This document shows, piece by piece, positions 7,984 through 16,259 of a stretch of 32,828 nt of DNA. The stretch's first letter is position 1. Every line of letters starts with the position of its first letter. Location: NCBI RefSeq assembly GCF_014197145.1, contig NZ_JACIEZ010000017.1, positions 1 to 32,828 on the forward strand. Reading direction: 5' to 3'. Below the pieces are notes generated by a model. That model saw only the letters and a program-made list of their open reading frames with translations. It did no database searches and was not told the DNA's origin. This DNA is from Gellertiella hungarica (GTDB lineage Bacteria > Pseudomonadota > Alphaproteobacteria > Rhizobiales > Rhizobiaceae). A program made the position numbers and the translations under genes.

Positions 7984-9045
7984 CTAGTTCCGGTAGGGAT
8001 CAGCCAGGGCGGCGTCCGGTCTGCTGATAGGATATTTGATTTCGGACACGCGCTCAGCCAGCTCCTTCTCGCCGAACTTCTTGAGCAGCGCCCTGAACTG
8101 CGGATGCATGCCGCCGTCCTGATACGCGATGGATTTTGGCGGAGGGAGCTTCAGCAGGGCCTCGGACCTGTTCAGGTCTTTCATAGCTTTGGCATCGACC
8201 GACGGCTCCGGCCGCGACGTGCTGGCCGGGCAAGCGGCAAGAGGATTGCCCGGCTCGCGTCCGCCGAAGTCCCTGTCGAAAACGTATCTGCGGTCGCACA
8301 TGGAGATTTTCGGCTCGCGGCGCTCCACCTCGAAGATGTCATTGCCCCGCTTCAGGATTAGCCAGAAAGAGACATTCGGATCGTCGCGATGAGCCGCCAA
8401 ATTCTCGGGCGTCATGTGGAAGGGAAATGCCTGGACCTGCACGGAGGGCTGACCGGCCTTTAGTGCTGCCTGCAGAACAGCGTAGATTTCGCCGATGTTC
8501 TGATCGGTGAGCGCGAAGCAACCGGATGATGAGCAGGCCCCATGGACCATCAGGGCCTCGCCTGAATAACCCAACGCCGCTTCGAGACGGTTCGGATAGC
8601 CGAGGTTGAACGACAGGAAAAACTGCGAGTTCGGATTGAGGCTGCCCATGCTCACCCTGTAAAACCCCTCCGGCGCTTGGCGGTCGCCAGTCTTGGTTTT
8701 GGGTCCCAGTTTCCCGGACCATCGGCAGATCGGGTATGTCTTCAGCAGCGCGTACTTCCCGCTGCGGTCGACTTTCCAGACCTCAAGCTCGCTCTCCATT
8801 TTGAAAATGCGGATCAGCACAGCGCCTTCCGGCGTCATTCCCTTCTTCTGCATCTCTGCGAGCAGGGACGCGGGGATCGCTCGCGACGACTGGCCCAAGT
8901 CATCCAGACTTATATTTATGCAGCCCGCCAGCGTAGCCGCTAGCAACAGCGCGGAAATGGGGCCGCAGCCTCGCAATAACCGCAAGAATAATCGGTAAGC
9001 CGCCGCGAAGCTGATCGCGGGCGCACGTCTTGCCCAAAGTCTCAT
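7984..9045 (-). CDS. L,D-transpeptidase (YkuD/YafK-type) lipoprotein
   Basis: This 353-residue envelope protein has a lipobox, LLAATLAGC, with the lipidated Cys at residue 42 after a rather long basic N-region. The YkuD signature reads VHGACSSSGCFAL, with H168 and nucleophile C176. The CRWSGKLGPKTKTGDRQAPEG segment before it is typical of the YafK branch. Such enzymes cross-link peptidoglycan or attach or release proteins from it. It is the last gene of the copper-efflux run, 33 bases after the preceding small gene, with a good GGAAGACA-ATG start. YafK-like proteins occur in other metal-resistance clusters, where they may adjust the wall around envelope-spanning pumps; that role here is inference. 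The active site is intact. Confidence 0.8.
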   Translation of the reverse strand: MRLWARRAPAISFAAAYRLFLRLLRGCGPISALLLAATLAGCINISLDDLGQSSRAIPASLLAEMQKKGMTPEGAVLIRIFKMESELEVWKVDRSGKYALLKTYPICRWSGKLGPKTKTGDRQAPEGFYRVSMGSLNPNSQFFLSFNLGYPNRLEAALGYSGEALMVHGACSSSGCFALTDQNIGEIYAVLQAALKAGQPSVQVQAFPFHMTPENLAAHRDDPNVSFWLILKRGNDIFEVERREPKISMCDRRYVFDRDFGGREPGNPLAACPASTSRPEPSVDAKAMKDLNRSEALLKLPPPKSIAYQDGGMHPQFRALLKKFGEKELAERVSEIKYPISRPDAALADPYRN

Positions 9046-9078
9046 TGTCTTCCTTTCTCCAGCTGAACCCGTTTTTGG

Positions 9079-9405
9079 TCAGGCGGAGAAAATCGGCGGC
9101 TTGAGGTCGACGGAGCCGGATAGCCCCTCAGGGATTGACGCGGATAACAGCGAACAGCAGTTGGCATTGCGATGGAATGCGTGGAAGGCGTCTTCCGATA
9201 GGATGGCCAGATCGCTTAAGCAACGCGCCTGTCCCCGGGCTTCGTTGGCAGTTTTTGCGGCGGGCGATTTCAGAGGAGCCAGCACAAGCGTCACCGCGTA
9301 GCTGTCACTCTGCTGCAGCGAAACATCAGCGTGATCATCGTCACAAAACAAGTGAAGCGATCCAAGCAGGAAAATGCTGACGATCAGGCTTACGACCACG
9401 CGCAT
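9079..9405 (-). CDS. Small exported Cys-pair protein
   Basis: This 108-residue protein has a hydrophobic N-terminus (MRVVVSLIVSIFLLGSLHLF), an acidic/His stretch (CDDDHAD), a Cys pair (NANCCSLL) and a Pro-rich end (DLKPPIFSA). I do not recognise a named family. Its layout of signal or anchor segment, His/Asp patch, CC, then a C-terminal PP motif resembles four other small genes in this window, each just upstream of another copper or envelope gene. Here it lies 33 bases before the L,D-transpeptidase gene. ATG at 9405 is preferred because the hydrophobic segment begins there; an upstream in-frame start at 9453 would add 16 polar residues. It is the least typical member of the set. Confidence 0.5.
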   Translation of the reverse strand: MRVVVSLIVSIFLLGSLHLFCDDDHADVSLQQSDSYAVTLVLAPLKSPAAKTANEARGQARCLSDLAILSEDAFHAFHRNANCCSLLSASIPEGLSGSVDLKPPIFSA

Positions 9406-9576
9406 TGAACCGCCATCCGGTTTCGACAAAAAGGGACATTGCTGCTCTCGCAATACGACCGAGCAGTCCTTGCATCATTTGTGATGGCTGTGCAAGCCAC
9501 AGGCGCGTGATCCGCTAAACGGCGCGTGCTCTGGCCAAACCAGCCGGTCGACGTGCAGGGCAAAAGCTTGCTTCAA

Positions 9577-10032
9577 CTATCTCAAAGCCCGCTTCGCCGC
9601 CATGCCTTCAACCAAGTAGCATCCAATGCTCGCACACCATACCGCCGCCACTCCGAGCAACGGCTACTTGAAGTCGGAGTCAATCATCATGTTGACTGCG
9701 GACATCAATCGAATTGACGAGAAACCTCCTGCCGCAGCGGCGAATAGTGCGATATTGCTGCGGGCGCGGAAAGACGTAGCGGCGAGACCTACTGCGAGCA
9801 CACCAGAGGCAATCGCGAAACCGCCGAGTACTGTGAACACTCGCGCAAGCCAAGTCTGGAAGGCTGGCCCGAGCAGGTCAATCTTGGCAGGTGTCAGTCC
9901 TATATACCTGATGTCCTCCGGCAGCAGCGCGGGTCTGGCCAGGATAAAGAATATGCCGATTCCAGCCACGAGCAGTCCGGATACAAAAAGAAGGACCGCC
10001 GAAGGTCACCATGAGTAAGTCGCAGTGCTCAT
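9577..10032 (-). pseudogene. Small membrane protein gene with two in-frame stop codons
   Basis: From an ATG at 10032, preceded by GGAGG, the minus strand reads MSTATYSW, then TGA (10006-10008). It continues in the same frame through PSAVLLFVSGLLVAGIGIFF and further hydrophobic segments to MMIDSDFK, then TAG (9664-9666). It then continues in frame through PLLGVAAVWCASIGCYLVEG to a final TAG at 9577-9579. Without the two internal stops it would be about 149-151 residues with roughly four membrane segments. Both internal stops could arise by single transitions (TGG or CGA to TGA, TGG to TAG). The open middle part is 101 codons and could be expressed only from a GTG at 9969. It lies between the DUF411 gene and a small exported protein gene, inside the cus operon. 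No function is known to me. Confidence 0.75.
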
Positions 10033-10070
10033 TTCCTGAAGCCTCCAGCTCGCGAGATATTACCTTCGCC

Positions 10071-10532
10071 TCACGCTTTCCCCGGCCTGATGCTCATGAA
10101 AACAGCGGCGTTGCCCTGTCGGTCGACGCTCATGACGTCATAGGATGCGACTGTTGGATCGTCTCCCATGCCAAGAGAGCCGTCCGGCATGCCGGGCACA
10201 GCCACGCCTTTGATCGCGGGTCTTTCATTCAGCACGCGCTCGACGGCTTCCACTGGTACATGTCCCTCGATGAAGTACCCGTCGGTGTAGGCGGTGTGGC
10301 ACCCCTCCACCGATTGCGGGACCCCGAACTTCAGCTTGACGGCTGCCATGTCATCGACGGGCCGAATGTCGACTTCAAAGCCCGCTGCCTGCATGGCCTT
10401 CGTCCACGCCTCGCAGCACCCGCAGTTCGGGTCCTTGTAGACGGTCATTTGCCTCTGCGCTGTCCGACCGGGCCGCGCGGCGACGCCGAGGATCAGCGCC
10501 GAGGCGCAAAACATGAAATGCCTTCTTCTCAT
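10071..10532 (-). CDS. DUF411 copper-associated periplasmic protein
   Basis: This 153-residue protein has an N-terminal signal (MRRRHFMFCASALILGVAA). A DUF411 domain follows: TVYKDPNCGCCEAWTKAM carries the CxCC metal-binding motif, and KFGVPQSVEGCHTA, FIEGHVPVEAV and IKGVAVPGMPDGSLGM are further family signatures. DUF411 proteins accompany copper and silver resistance genes and probably bind copper in the periplasm. The ATG at 10532 lies 4 bases past the cusA stop with a TAGGA ribosome binding site, so it is cotranscribed with cusBA. The family assignment is firm; the biochemical role is inferred. Confidence 0.85.
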   Translation of the reverse strand: MRRRHFMFCASALILGVAARPGRTAQRQMTVYKDPNCGCCEAWTKAMQAAGFEVDIRPVDDMAAVKLKFGVPQSVEGCHTAYTDGYFIEGHVPVEAVERVLNERPAIKGVAVPGMPDGSLGMGDDPTVASYDVMSVDRQGNAAVFMSIRPGKA

Positions 10533-10536
10533 TTTC

Positions 10537-13500
10537 CTACTCCTTTGCAACGGCTACAAGTGATTGTGGCGAACGTGGAGGCGTGTGATCCACCCTAGCC
10601 GGTTTTTCTGCGGGCAGCCGCCAGCCCTTGACCAGCGCGTAGACGGCCGGAATGACGACCAGTGTGAGGAGGGTCGAGGATATCATGCCTCCGATCATCG
10701 GAACGGCGATCCGCTGCATGATCTCCGAACCCGTCCCCTCGCTCCACAAGATCGGCAGCAGCCCCGCCATGATGGCCACCACCGTCATCATCTTCGGGCG
10801 AACCCGCTCCACAGCGCCTGTCATGATGGCTTCGTTCAGATCGGTCATCCCGAAAACCCTTCCCTGCGCGTTTGCCCTCTCCCTCGCCTCCGTCAGTGCA
10901 TGATCAAGGTAGATCAGCATGATTACGCCGGTCTCGGCGGCGACACCTGCAAGGGCTATGAAACCTACTGCCACGGCGACAGAGGCGTTGAAGCCCATCC
11001 ACCACATCATCCAGATGCCGCCGACCAGAGCGAACGGAAGGGACAGCATCACGATGAGGGTTTCCGTTATCGCCTTGAAGTTCAGGTACAGCAGCAGGAA
11101 AATCAGCGCCAGAGTGAGCGGTATAACGACAGCGAGCCTGGCTTTCGCCCGCTGCAGATATTCGAACTGCCCACTCCAGGCGACGGAATAGCCAGGCGGC
11201 ATCTTCACTGACGCGGCGACGGCGGCCTGGGCGTCGGCGACGTATCCGCCAAGATCGCGGTTGGCGATGTCGACAAAGATGTAGACGGCAAGCTGACCGT
11301 TTTCCGTGCGGATCGAGGTTGCCCCCCGAGTCAGCTTTACCTCGGCCACGTCGCCGAGCGAGACAGTGCCTCCGCCCGGAATATCGATGAGGACATCCCG
11401 CGAGATCGACTGTGGATCGCTTCTGTAGCTTCTCGGATATCTGACCGAGACGCCGTAGCGCTCCCGGCCCTCCACAGTGGATGTCATGACCTTGGAGCCG
11501 AGAGCCATCTCAATCACGTCTTGGACGTCTGAGATGGCCAAACCATACCTCGCGAGCGCGGCGCGGTCGGGGACTATGTCGAGATAATAACCGCCTATCA
11601 CGCGCTCGGCGTAGGCGCTGGAGGTCCCCGGCACTCCCTTCAGGACGGTCTCGATCTGCCGGGCAATGGCCTCCATCTCCTTCAGATCGCTGCCGTAGAC
11701 CTTCACGCCCACCGGTGTCCTGATGCCGGTGGAGAGCATGTCGATGCGGGCGCGGATCGGCATTGTCCATGCGTTGGACACGCCGGGAAACTGCAAGGCG
11801 GCATCCATTTCGTTCTTGAGGCTGTCGACAGTGACACCGGGCCTCCACTGTGACTTCGGTTTCAGGGTGATGATCGTCTCGAACATCTCGGTCGGCGCTG
11901 GATCGGTGGCGGTCAGCGCCCGGCCAGCCTTTCCGAACACAGTCTCCACTTCCGGGAACGTCTTTATGATCCGGTCCTGCGTCTGTAGCAGTTCAGCCGC
12001 CTTCGTCACCGAAAGACCTGGGAGCGTCGTCGGCATGTACATCAGCGTCCCCTCGTCGAGAGCTGGCATGAATTCGCTGCCGATCTGCCGCGCTGGCCAC
12101 ACGGTAACCACCAGCGCCGCAAGGGCGATGAGCACAGTGAGCATCCTCGCTCTCAGCACTACCATGATAATCGGCCGGTACAGCCAGATCAGCAGGCAGT
12201 TGACCGGATTTTTGTGCTCGGGGATGATCCGGCCGCGCACGAACAGGATCATCAATACCGGCACCAGCGTGATCGAGAGAATGGCGGCGGCCGCCATTGA
12301 GAAAGTTTTTGTATAGGCCAAGGGCCCGAATAGCCGACCTTCCTGCGATTCCAGCGTGAATATCGGGAGGAATGAAACGGTGATGATCAGAAGACTGAAG
12401 AAGAGAGCCGGGCCGACCTCCGCCGCAGCTTCCACAAGTATGTCGACCCTCGGCTTTCCGGGCGGTGCCCGTTCGAGATGCTTGTGGGCGTTCTCGATCA
12501 TGACGATAGCTGCATCGATCATCGCGCCGATGGCGATGGCGATGCCGCCGAGGCTCATGATGTTCGCTCCGAGGCCCAGAAGACGCATGGCGATGAAGGC
12601 AATCAGGATGCCGACGGGCAGCATGATAATCGCAACCAGAGCGCTTCGCACGTGGAGCAGGAAGACGACTGTGACGAGAGCGACTACGATGGACTCCTCC
12701 ACAAGCGTCCCCTTCAGCGTCTCGATAGCCGCCTCGATCAGCGTCGACCGGTCGTAAACCGCTTTGATCTCGGTCCCGTCCGGCAGGGAGGCCCGCACAG
12801 TTTCCAGCTTCTCCTTCGCGTTTTCGATCACGGAGAGCGCATTCGCTCCGAAGCGCTGGAGCACGATTCCGCTTGCGACCTCCCCCTCCCCGTTGAGTTC
12901 TGTGATGCCGCGCCGCTCGTCCGGAACCAGCTCCACCCGCGCGACGGTCGAAAGGGTCAGCGGCGTCCCGTTTATGGACTTCAGGACAATGTTCTCGATG
13001 TCTTTCACCCCGCGCAGGTACCCCTTGCTGCGCACCATGAACTCGAATTCCGAAAGCTCGACAGTCCGGCCCCCGACATCCCGGTTGCTGGCTTTGACTG
13101 CATTTGCAACATCAGCCAGAGTGACGCTCTGCGCCTTCATCAACACGGGGTCGACAGTCACCGAATACTGCCGGACGAAACCGCCGACACTGGCGACCTC
13201 CGCCACACCCTCCGATTTCGAAACGGCAAAACGGACAGCGTAGTCCTGCAGCGAGCGCAGCTCTGCGAGTGTCAGCGTCTTCGCCACCACAGCGTACTGA
13301 TAGACCCAGCCGACGCCGGTTGCGTCAGGCCCGAGCCCTGGCGTCACACCTTCCGGCAGACGGCTCGCTGCGGCGTTCAGATACTCAAGGACGCGGCTGC
13401 GGGCCCAGTAGGGGTCGGTGCCGTCCTCGAAAATCACGTAGACGAAGGACACGCCGAAAAAGGAGAAGCCCCGAACCACCTTCGATCTCGGCACCGTGAG

Positions 13501-13719
13501 CATCGCTGTCGTCAGCGGATATGTCACCTGATCCTCGACAACCTGCGGAGCCTGGCCGGGGTAGTCGGTGAAGACGATGACCTGAACGTCCGAAAGGTCC
13601 GGTATTGCGTCCAGCGGCATGGTTTTGAGCGCGTAGACGCCAGCTGCTGCCGCCAGAGACGCCATGATCAAGATCATCAGCACGTTTCGGGCTGACCATG
13701 AGATGACTCGGGCAATCAC
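10537..13719 (-). CDS. cusA: CusA-type Cu(I)/Ag(I) RND efflux pump
   Basis: This 1060-residue heavy-metal RND transporter of the inner membrane uses proton flow to drive copper or silver out through the CusCBA channel. It begins IARVISWSARNVLMILIM and contains the expected twelve membrane segments in two halves. The periplasmic cleft carries the Met relay of CusA: Met residues are seen at YMPTTLPG, at WTMPIRARIDMLSTG and along the pore. The MPIRARIDMLSTGI signature marks the monovalent-metal branch rather than CzcA. It starts at GTG (13719), overlapping the cusB stop by 4 bases (GTGA). No TolC gene follows in this operon; a separate TolC-type gene lies at 27182-28648 and may serve as partner. 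It looks intact. Confidence 0.93.
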   Translation of the reverse strand: MIARVISWSARNVLMILIMASLAAAAGVYALKTMPLDAIPDLSDVQVIVFTDYPGQAPQVVEDQVTYPLTTAMLTVPRSKVVRGFSFFGVSFVYVIFEDGTDPYWARSRVLEYLNAAASRLPEGVTPGLGPDATGVGWVYQYAVVAKTLTLAELRSLQDYAVRFAVSKSEGVAEVASVGGFVRQYSVTVDPVLMKAQSVTLADVANAVKASNRDVGGRTVELSEFEFMVRSKGYLRGVKDIENIVLKSINGTPLTLSTVARVELVPDERRGITELNGEGEVASGIVLQRFGANALSVIENAKEKLETVRASLPDGTEIKAVYDRSTLIEAAIETLKGTLVEESIVVALVTVVFLLHVRSALVAIIMLPVGILIAFIAMRLLGLGANIMSLGGIAIAIGAMIDAAIVMIENAHKHLERAPPGKPRVDILVEAAAEVGPALFFSLLIITVSFLPIFTLESQEGRLFGPLAYTKTFSMAAAAILSITLVPVLMILFVRGRIIPEHKNPVNCLLIWLYRPIIMVVLRARMLTVLIALAALVVTVWPARQIGSEFMPALDEGTLMYMPTTLPGLSVTKAAELLQTQDRIIKTFPEVETVFGKAGRALTATDPAPTEMFETIITLKPKSQWRPGVTVDSLKNEMDAALQFPGVSNAWTMPIRARIDMLSTGIRTPVGVKVYGSDLKEMEAIARQIETVLKGVPGTSSAYAERVIGGYYLDIVPDRAALARYGLAISDVQDVIEMALGSKVMTSTVEGRERYGVSVRYPRSYRSDPQSISRDVLIDIPGGGTVSLGDVAEVKLTRGATSIRTENGQLAVYIFVDIANRDLGGYVADAQAAVAASVKMPPGYSVAWSGQFEYLQRAKARLAVVIPLTLALIFLLLYLNFKAITETLIVMLSLPFALVGGIWMMWWMGFNASVAVAVGFIALAGVAAETGVIMLIYLDHALTEARERANAQGRVFGMTDLNEAIMTGAVERVRPKMMTVVAIMAGLLPILWSEGTGSEIMQRIAVPMIGGMISSTLLTLVVIPAVYALVKGWRLPAEKPARVDHTPPRSPQSLVAVAKE

Positions 13720-15140
13720 TTCTGAGCCTCCTCATCAGTCATGGAGCTGAGAGCCGAGTTGAGATTGCTCTCCGCGTCGAGGAGAAAATTGGCCGCGACG
13801 ACCACACGGTCTCCGACAGCCACTCCCTCCAGCACTTCCGTCATCTCCTCGCCTCTCGCGCCGAGCCGCACGCTCCTGGGCTCATATTTGCCATTCCCCC
13901 GATCCAGGAAGACAAGCTGGCGGTCACCGGTATCGATGATCGCGCTGTTCGGGACAGCAGTGACGGCGTCCGGAGCATCCGCGCCGATGGCGACCAACGC
14001 GTACATGTTGGGAAGAAGGAGGCCTTCGGGATTCGGCAGCTCTATCCGCACCTTCGCCGTTCGTGTCTGCATCTGAACTTCGGGGTAGATCGCGCCGACC
14101 GTTCCCTGCAGAGCCGCTCCCGGCCTCTGCCGGAAGGTCACATATGCGGGGCCGCCTAATTTGATCGTGCCAAGTTCCGACTCTGGAACGTCAGCCAGCA
14201 CCCACACTCTCGACAGGTCCGCGACCCGGAAAAGGGCGGCCCCTGGAACCGCCATCATCCCCTTGACCGCTGTCCTCTCCAGGATAATGCCGTCTTGCGG
14301 AGCGGTGTAGGCGATGGTCGCTCCGACCTTGCGGTTCGCGGCGATGGACTTGATCGCCGAGACCGGAACGCCGAGATTCCGCAGCCGAAGCGCAGCTCCT
14401 GTGTCCGGCGGCTGCGCGACCGATGACGACAGCTCCGCGAGGTACTGCGCTCCCGCAGCGGCGATCTCCTTGGAGTAGTAATGGAAAAGGACGTCCCCTT
14501 TTCTTATCCGATCACCCGTGGTCACATCGGCGACATCCTCAACGAAGGCCTCGGTGCGCATGGCGACGACGCTGATCAGCCTTTCGTCGAGGACGACGGT
14601 GCCGGGCAAAGCGAGCTTTCGCGCCACGGCTGTTTTCTGCGCCGTAGCTGTCTTCACGCCGGTGCGCTGCAGCTTGCCTGGTGCGACCGTGACGGTAGAC
14701 CCGTCATTCGCCTCGCCCTCGTAGACGGGCAGATAGTCCATCCCCATGGAGTCCTTTTTCGGAACCTTGGAGGTGTCGGGCAGTCCCATCGGATTGCGGT
14801 AATAAAGGACTTTCCGCTCCTTCTGTCCGCTATCCGCCGCCTTGACGCCAGCGCCCGCCTTCGCGGGATCGAAGCTGACGTCCTCGCTTTCGCGGACAGT
14901 CACGAAAGGACGCCCGTCCTTCGTGTTCCGGGGCGCGGCGGAATACTCCGCCAATCCGTCCGGATTTCGGTAGTAGATCACAGCCCCGGTCGGCGGCGGT
15001 GATGATTTCACCTCGACAGCATTCGCCTGCCCTGCCGTGGACGTGAAGGGCATACGAACAGGGAAGTCGGATTTGCCTGCCCAAAAGGCTGCGATGCCCA
15101 CAGCCGCAGCTGTGAGCACAGTTGATACATGGCGGGGCAT
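13716..15140 (-). CDS. cusB: CusB-type periplasmic adaptor with two metal-binding-like repeats
   Basis: This 474-residue membrane fusion protein bridges CusA and the outer membrane channel and hands over copper. After an N-terminal anchor (residues 1-22) come two related segments: IYYRNPDGLAEYSAAPRNTK (about 55-90) and LYYRNPMGLPDTSKVPKKDS, ending GMDYLPVY (about 112-140). The second is the usual CusB metal-binding segment of the HMBD type. The first looks like a degenerate copy that lacks the Met residues. The lipoyl/barrel regions follow (VLDERLISVVAMRTEAFVED, then VLADVPESELGTIK). It starts 2 bases after the upstream gene and overlaps cusA, so the three are translationally linked. Confidence 0.9.
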   Translation of the reverse strand: MPRHVSTVLTAAAVGIAAFWAGKSDFPVRMPFTSTAGQANAVEVKSSPPPTGAVIYYRNPDGLAEYSAAPRNTKDGRPFVTVRESEDVSFDPAKAGAGVKAADSGQKERKVLYYRNPMGLPDTSKVPKKDSMGMDYLPVYEGEANDGSTVTVAPGKLQRTGVKTATAQKTAVARKLALPGTVVLDERLISVVAMRTEAFVEDVADVTTGDRIRKGDVLFHYYSKEIAAAGAQYLAELSSSVAQPPDTGAALRLRNLGVPVSAIKSIAANRKVGATIAYTAPQDGIILERTAVKGMMAVPGAALFRVADLSRVWVLADVPESELGTIKLGGPAYVTFRQRPGAALQGTVGAIYPEVQMQTRTAKVRIELPNPEGLLLPNMYALVAIGADAPDAVTAVPNSAIIDTGDRQLVFLDRGNGKYEPRSVRLGARGEEMTEVLEGVAVGDRVVVAANFLLDAESNLNSALSSMTDEEAQK

Positions 15141-15141
15141 T

Positions 15142-15552
15142 TCAGGGAACTGCCTTCAGTATCAGCTCGCCCTGCACTGTTTCAGGCTCGCCCTGGACTT
15201 TCGCCGCCAGCTTGAAGCGCCAGCCGCCCTCCATCACCAGATTGGTCTTGAAGGCATAGACGCCGGGCTCAGACGACGGAGCCAGATCGACCGGGGTGGT
15301 CATGGTCTCCATGCCCTCGGGAGCCATGTCCATTCGGGTGGTGAAGATCATCGCGTCAGGGACCGCCGCGCCGGTGCGCTTGTCCACGACCCTCACCGAC
15401 ACGATGGCCTCGGGGCCTTTTTTCACATCGGTCTTTACGGCTTGGAATTCGTAGTCGGCAGCGGCCGCGAACACGGCACGAGGGCCGGAAAGGGTGGCGG
15501 CACCGCTCACTGCCAGAGCCAGGGCCAAGGTAGTAATTCTCGTCATAGTCAT
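15142..15552 (-). CDS. YtkA/FixH-like exported protein
   Basis: This 136-residue protein has a signal peptide (TRITTLALALAVSGAATLSG, cleaved near AVFAAAA). A single beta-rich domain follows, with DYEFQAVKTDVKKG, VDKRTGAAVPDAMIFTTRMD, a Met-rich MAPEGMETM patch and GGWRFKLAAKVQGEPETVQG. This is the pattern of the YtkA/FixH-like domain often found directly upstream of cusB. It probably binds or delivers copper in the periplasm. The ATG at 15552 is chosen because the signal starts there; an ATG two codons later (15546) is equally possible. A longer open frame upstream has no signal and an Arg-rich shadow sequence. It lies 1 base before cusB. Confidence 0.8.
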   Translation of the reverse strand: MTMTRITTLALALAVSGAATLSGPRAVFAAAADYEFQAVKTDVKKGPEAIVSVRVVDKRTGAAVPDAMIFTTRMDMAPEGMETMTTPVDLAPSSEPGVYAFKTNLVMEGGWRFKLAAKVQGEPETVQGELILKAVP

Positions 15553-15652
15553 CTCACGTCTGGACGCTCCGCAGAGCGGTCCGCAATTGAACATAGTTAA
15601 GGACCGTCGAAAGCGTCTTGCGCCCGACGGCAGCTCACTTGATGGATGATGA

Positions 15653-16018
15653 CTAGACTTTAGGAGGGCGATGCGGCGGAGCGCCGGTGAGAGACCGCAG
15701 CTCGGCGTGGGGGATCGGGTCGAACGTCTGTCGCAACCGTGGGAAGCGCTCACGCAGTATCGCCTTCGCCTCCGCCTGCGCCGCAAAAGACGATCCGCAT
15801 GCGAGGCTGAACACACATCCCTTGCCGCAGGTGTTCGTATCTGGCTTGGGCTTCGGGCAGCACGGCATCTGGTCCGGCATGCCCATGGCGGCCATGGCGT
15901 CTGTCACCGCCGGGGGCGATACCATAGCAGCCTCGGCCGCTGAAATGCTCGGTGGTCCGAGAAGGACAGCCAAGACTGCGGCTATAAGCGACAATGCGTG
16001 CAACAAGCGGAACAACAT
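15653..16018 (-). CDS. Small exported Cys-rich protein, first gene of the cus operon
   Basis: This 121-residue protein begins at an ATG with an AGGA ribosome binding site. It has a signal peptide (MLFRLLHALSLIAAVLAVLL), a Met/Pro segment (AMGMPDQMP) and a Cys cluster: CCPKPKPDTNTCGKGC followed by VFSLAC. It ends in HRPPKV. I do not recognise a named family. The Cys cluster suggests copper binding. It leads the transcription unit 100 bases before the YtkA-like gene. This matches the position and layout of the small genes at 17944, 24630 and 26482, and it may be a copper-sensing leader ORF of the DUF2946/CruR or CopL kind. Confidence 0.65.
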   Translation of the reverse strand: MLFRLLHALSLIAAVLAVLLGPPSISAAEAAMVSPPAVTDAMAAMGMPDQMPCCPKPKPDTNTCGKGCVFSLACGSSFAAQAEAKAILRERFPRLRQTFDPIPHAELRSLTGAPPHRPPKV

Positions 16019-16259
16019 TCGCCCATCCTGTCACTGGGCGGTTTTCGTGTGAAGGTGCTCACAACAACTTTATCCGAGCGTCGGGTGACACCGCTTTCTA
16101 CTTGGTCAGTGAAAGCCTCCGCTCGCACTTTCAGCACCATAGGCCGATCAGCGAGCGGGGCTATTAAGCGCCGATCCGTTCGCGTTAACCGCTGTTAAGT
16201 TTCTTTCGCTTAGCTTGAGGCATCGATCTTCTGGATCAAGCGAAGAAGAGGCGGCCAGC
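16019..16259. promoter_or_regulatory. Divergent promoter region, cus operon and GNAT gene
   Basis: The cus operon (minus) and the gene at 16260 (plus) diverge from this 241-base gap. An inverted repeat TGAAAG (16110-16115) and CTTTCA (16128-16133) with a 12-base spacer could be an operator. No CueR-type TTGACC with a 19-base spacer is visible here, unlike at 17817, so this operon may answer to another regulator. Confidence 0.35.

Noticed and set aside
10006-10008. TGA codon read as selenocysteine in the membrane protein gene
   Set aside because: It stands near the start of a non-redox membrane segment, no SECIS-like structure was recognised, and a second stop of another type (TAG) occurs further on.
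12478-13695. Long plus-strand open frame (405 codons) inside cusA
   Set aside because: It is antisense to a well-conserved RND pump; its His/Asp/Arg-rich text is a frame shadow.
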